Source: CAILAD01 sp964397085
Lineage (GTDB): Bacteria; Patescibacteriota; Saccharimonadia; CAILAD01; BJGX01
DNA length: 34,219 nt
Assembly (NCBI GenBank): GCA_964397085.1
Contig: CAYNHH010000002.1
Location: forward strand, 1-34,219
Reading direction: 5' to 3'
Below are positions 31,607 through 34,219 of this stretch, in pieces (the first letter of the stretch is position 1; every line of letters begins with the position of its first letter). A program made the position numbers and the translations under genes. The notes beneath the pieces are model-generated. The model saw nothing but the letters and a program-made list of their open reading frames with translations. It was not told the DNA's origin and searched no databases.

Positions 31607-31968
31607 CATTTAAAAGCTTTTCATACGCCTTCAAGGGCCTAAAATATGTATTGAGTTCAGAGAGAAATGCTCGGCTTCATGTCATGTTTGCGGTACTGGC
31701 ATTGGTGGCTAGTATTTTGCTTCGTATTGATCTTGAAGAGTGGTTGTTTGTAGTTGTATCTATCACATTGGTCTTTTTTGCGGAGATTGTGAACACTGCA
31801 TTAGAAAAGACTCTCGATCTCATTAGTCAGGAGAATAATCAATTAGTAAAGTTGATTAAAGACATGATGGCTGCAGCTGTGCTGGTCACTGCAATGGGTG
31901 CAGTTATTGTGGCTTTAGTGGTTTTCTTACCCAGAGTAGTGAGTATTATCACGGGTATGCCTTCGTGA
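31600..31968 (+). CDS. Diacylglycerol/undecaprenol kinase family protein
   Basis: A 122-aa membrane protein of the DgkA type with three helices. The conserved EIVNTALEKTLDL and KLIKDMMAAAVLV motifs carry the catalytic Glu and metal-binding residues, and RNARLHVMFA lies before the first helix. In Gram-positives this family phosphorylates undecaprenol to recycle the lipid carrier for wall synthesis. The position after ybeY is also typical there. GTG start overlapping ybeY, and its end overlaps adk. Confidence 0.88.
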   Translation: MVTFKSFSYAFKGLKYVLSSERNARLHVMFAVLALVASILLRIDLEEWLFVVVSITLVFFAEIVNTALEKTLDLISQENNQLVKLIKDMMAAAVLVTAMGAVIVALVVFLPRVVSIITGMPS

Positions 31969-32510
31969 AAAGACTTATTATTTTAATGGGTATGCCTGGT
32001 GCTGGTAAAGATACACAGGCCCTACTTTTAGAAAAGGCAGCAAACCTTACTGTTATTAGGGTAGGTGATGAAGTGCGCAAACGGGCAAAGCTTGATAAGA
32101 AATTAGAGAAAGAAGTAGATTCTGGTGCATTAGCTGATGAAAGCGTGGTAGATGGAATAGTACAAGACACGCTTGCGCAGTCCCAAGCCAATGCGCATTT
32201 ACTTAGCGACGGTTACCCACGTAGCTATGCTCAGGCCAAAGCACTAGACAACATGTGTAAGGCTCTCACTATTGCTATCGAAAAAGTGGTGTATTTACAG
32301 ATACCAGAAAAAGAAGTCTTTGAGCGCTTAAAAAAACGTGGTCGTGATGATGATATACCAGAGGTCATACACCGAAGGCTCACAGTTTTTCACGAGCAGA
32401 CTGAGCCGGTCTTAGTGCATTACGAAACAGAGGGGTTGCTGGTGCGGGTCGATGGGATAGGTACGGTAGAGGAAGTTCATAATAATGTTGTAAAGGCTCT
32501 GCAATCATGA
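31965..32510 (+). CDS. adk: Adenylate kinase-like nucleotide kinase without LID insertion
   Basis: The 181-aa P-loop kinase is expected to interconvert ATP + AMP and 2 ADP. It has Walker A GMPGAGKDT (9-17), an AMP-binding GDEVRKRAK segment, DGYPRSYAQA and KKRGRDDDIPEVIHRRL. The last motif runs straight from the RGR to the DD, so the zinc-type LID domain is absent and even the short LID is cut. Asp16 replaces the usual Gly. A different nucleoside monophosphate substrate is possible. GTG start overlapping the previous gene, and ATGA overlap with map. Confidence 0.82.
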   Translation: MKRLIILMGMPGAGKDTQALLLEKAANLTVIRVGDEVRKRAKLDKKLEKEVDSGALADESVVDGIVQDTLAQSQANAHLLSDGYPRSYAQAKALDNMCKALTIAIEKVVYLQIPEKEVFERLKKRGRDDDIPEVIHRRLTVFHEQTEPVLVHYETEGLLVRVDGIGTVEEVHNNVVKALQS

Positions 32511-33259
32511 AAACACAAGTAAAAAATCCAGATGAAATTATTGCCATTCGTAAGAGTGGTCAAATACTTGCCGAAATTCTTAAGATTGTTGCCGAAGCAA
32601 CGGTGCCGGGTGTCACTACCAAGCAACTCGATGAGCTAGCTGCAATAGAACTAGAGAAACGTGGTGCAAAAGCAGCTTTTTTGGGTTACAACAATTTCCC
32701 CGCAAGCATTTGTATCTCTGTAAATGATGAAATTGTACACGGCATACCATCTGGCAGAGTAGTGCAAAATGGAGATTTAGTGGGTTTGGATTTTGGCGTC
32801 ACTTACGATGGCATGATTACAGATTCGGCCGTAACTGTGGCAGTTGGGGAAATTTCAAAGAATGCTGAAAAACTCTTAGATTATACCAAGAGAGCATTGC
32901 TTGCGGGTATAGGTGAGTTGCGCGATGGTGTGCGAGTAGGAGATATCAGTGCTGCTATTGGAGCAGAACTAGCCAAAGGTGGCCTAAAAGTAATTGATAC
33001 ACTAGGTGGACACGGTGTAGGACATACGGTACATGAAGACCCGTATATTGCCAACTTTGGTACAAAAGGTACTGGAGAAATTCTACGGGCTGGTATGACA
33101 ATTGCTCTTGAACCAATTGCGAGCTTAGGCACACACGAATGTGAATTGGCAAGTGATAATTGGACTTACATTACTAGTGATAATAGTTTGTCAGCACAGT
33201 TTGAACATACCATCCTTATTACTCAAGACGGATCTGAAATACTCACAGAGCTTCATTGA
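32507..33259 (+). CDS. map: Methionine aminopeptidase, type I
   Basis: Removes the N-terminal Met after deformylation. Its 250-aa pita-bread fold has all metal ligands: Asp95 (GLDFG), Asp106 (TDSAVT), His169 (GGHGVG), Glu202 (LEP) and Glu233 (FEHT). The substrate-contact His78 (VHGIPS) and His176 (VHEDP) are also present. There is no N-terminal zinc extension. The overlap with adk by four bases shows coupling. The adk-map pairing is kept from the ribosomal-protein operons of other bacteria, but here it lies outside them. Confidence 0.95.
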   Translation: MKTQVKNPDEIIAIRKSGQILAEILKIVAEATVPGVTTKQLDELAAIELEKRGAKAAFLGYNNFPASICISVNDEIVHGIPSGRVVQNGDLVGLDFGVTYDGMITDSAVTVAVGEISKNAEKLLDYTKRALLAGIGELRDGVRVGDISAAIGAELAKGGLKVIDTLGGHGVGHTVHEDPYIANFGTKGTGEILRAGMTIALEPIASLGTHECELASDNWTYITSDNSLSAQFEHTILITQDGSEILTELH

Positions 33260-33294
33260 ATCTTAGTGCTTAAGCAGGTATAATCCTATACTAT

Positions 33295-34219
33295 ATGGCA
33301 GCACAAAAACACGAAGCAACATTCGTAGGTCTCGACATTGGTACTAGCAAGGTAGTATGCGTTGTTGGCTTGCATCAACAAGACCTTGCTACTCCTAGTA
33401 TCATTGGCCTCGGTGTAGCGCCTGTGACTGGCTTAAAACGTGGTGTGGTTACTGATGTGGAAGAAACAGTCAGTGCAATCACAGCTGCACTAGAAGAAGC
33501 TGAGCGTATGAGTGGGGTGGCAATTGAGCGAGCTAGTATTAATGTGGATGGATCTCATCTGCACAGCATTAATACCAATGGAGTTGTTGCGGTCGCTCGG
33601 GCAGATCGCGAAATCGCCCCAGAAGATCTTGCTCGGGTAGAGTTAGTTGCAAGTAACGTTACGCTTGAGGCAAATAGACAGATTATCACTGTCATTCCTA
33701 AGGCATATCATGTAGATGACCAACGCAGCGTCGTTGACCCGGTTGGAATGAACGGTATAAAGCTTGAGATAGATGCCCATATTATTACTGGTGCAACTCC
33801 AGCGATGAAGAATCTTCAGAATGCAGTTTTTCGATCTGGTATAGCCATTGATCAGCAGGTAGTGACGCCAATTGCTGCGGCCCGTGCACTGCTTACTACC
33901 CAACAAAAAGAGCTGGGAGTTGCTTTGGTTCATTTTGGTGCGGAGACTACCGGTATAGTAGTCTATGAACAAGGCGTTATTACTTTTACTGGAATTATTC
34001 CTATTGGTTCTAATCATATTACTAAAGATCTAGTATATGGACTGCGCACTACCCCTGAAGTAGCAGAAAAACTCAAAGTTGACCACGCAGTTGCGAGTAA
34101 GCCAAAAGGTAAGACCAACAAACAGATCAATTTAGAGCAATATGGTGCTGCAGGCAATGTCTACCAGCACGATCTTGATACTATTGTAGCTAGTCGTCTT
34201 GAAGAAATATTCCAAATGG
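33295..34219 (+). CDS. ftsA: Cell division protein FtsA (partial, runs off the window)
   Basis: The 5' 308 codons of an actin-like protein that tethers FtsZ to the membrane. GLDIGTSKVVCVVG is the phosphate-1 motif, and RGVVTDVEETVSAI, INVDGSHL and a 1C-type subdomain follow. VTPIAAARALLTTQQKELGVALVHFGAETTGIVVY in parts is the phosphate-2 region, and PIGSNHITKDLVYGL is typical FtsA. The C-terminal membrane-targeting helix is outside the window. A TATAAT lies 10 bases before the ATG, and it may have its own promoter besides read-through from map. Confidence 0.93.
   Translation, partial: MAAQKHEATFVGLDIGTSKVVCVVGLHQQDLATPSIIGLGVAPVTGLKRGVVTDVEETVSAITAALEEAERMSGVAIERASINVDGSHLHSINTNGVVAVARADREIAPEDLARVELVASNVTLEANRQIITVIPKAYHVDDQRSVVDPVGMNGIKLEIDAHIITGATPAMKNLQNAVFRSGIAIDQQVVTPIAAARALLTTQQKELGVALVHFGAETTGIVVYEQGVITFTGIIPIGSNHITKDLVYGLRTTPEVAEKLKVDHAVASKPKGKTNKQINLEQYGAAGNVYQHDLDTIVASRLEEIFQM

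Noticed and set aside
1..34219. UGA recoded to Gly as in some CPR lineages
   Set aside because: TGA ends clear genes such as ylxR (17671-17673) and the 9524 gene, and complete families are read with the standard code.

Overview
The window reads as a chromosomal segment of a host-associated or symbiotic member of the Patescibacteria (CPR), with Saccharibacteria (TM7) the best guess. The reasons are inference from gene content. The proteins are compact (IF-2 of 587 aa, PriA of 646 aa, SecD of 439 aa, a four-domain S1 protein), genes are tightly packed, base composition is moderately AT-rich, and most exported proteins carry the same membrane leader. The standard bacterial code is used: TGA ends several clear genes, so this is not a code-25 lineage.

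Region 1 (1-229) is the 3' end of a 5S rRNA gene, its hairpin terminator and the promoter of the next gene. Region 2 (230-14241) is an accessory 'surface island'. Eleven genes encode proteins that begin with a Lys/Ser-rich cytoplasmic tail, an FKWWMA-like motif, one transmembrane helix and a short R-F-S-x-A-S/G boundary, followed by an unrelated exported module. The modules include a subtilisin-like protease, an SGNH hydrolase, a CHAP amidase, Ig-like domains, and several small cysteine-paired domains that I cannot assign to a known family. A twelfth copy is at 20304. An Lnt-like acyltransferase, a SpoU methyltransferase, a KGG-repeat stress protein and a GC-rich small secreted protein are interspersed.

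Region 3 (14296-16147) has a zincin/zinc-ribbon protein, a ROK kinase and a Pro/Thr-rich surface protein with an IPATG motif. Region 4 (16292-19786) is a translation operon: rpsA, ylxR, infB, rbfA. A CheY-like receiver, the twelfth leader protein and a lipoprotein follow. Region 5 (21295-24710, minus strand) is priA-def-fmt. Region 6 (24841-27092) is secD-secF. Region 7 has a divergent pair (zinc-ribbon membrane protein / winged-helix regulator) and recJ. Region 8 (30450-end) is rpsU, yqeY, ybeY, dgkA-like, adk, map and ftsA, with ftsA running off the right edge.

The most interesting signal is the shared leader together with a shared promoter signature. At least six of the twelve leader genes have AAGCRTAA (once AAGCTTAA) directly after the -10 box. 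The winged-helix regulator gene at 27949 has the same element. This suggests a coordinated secretome built by swapping exported modules behind a constant leader. SecD/SecF, the Lnt-like enzyme and the surface hydrolases would belong to the same envelope biology. No stretch longer than about 300 bases lacks a gene.
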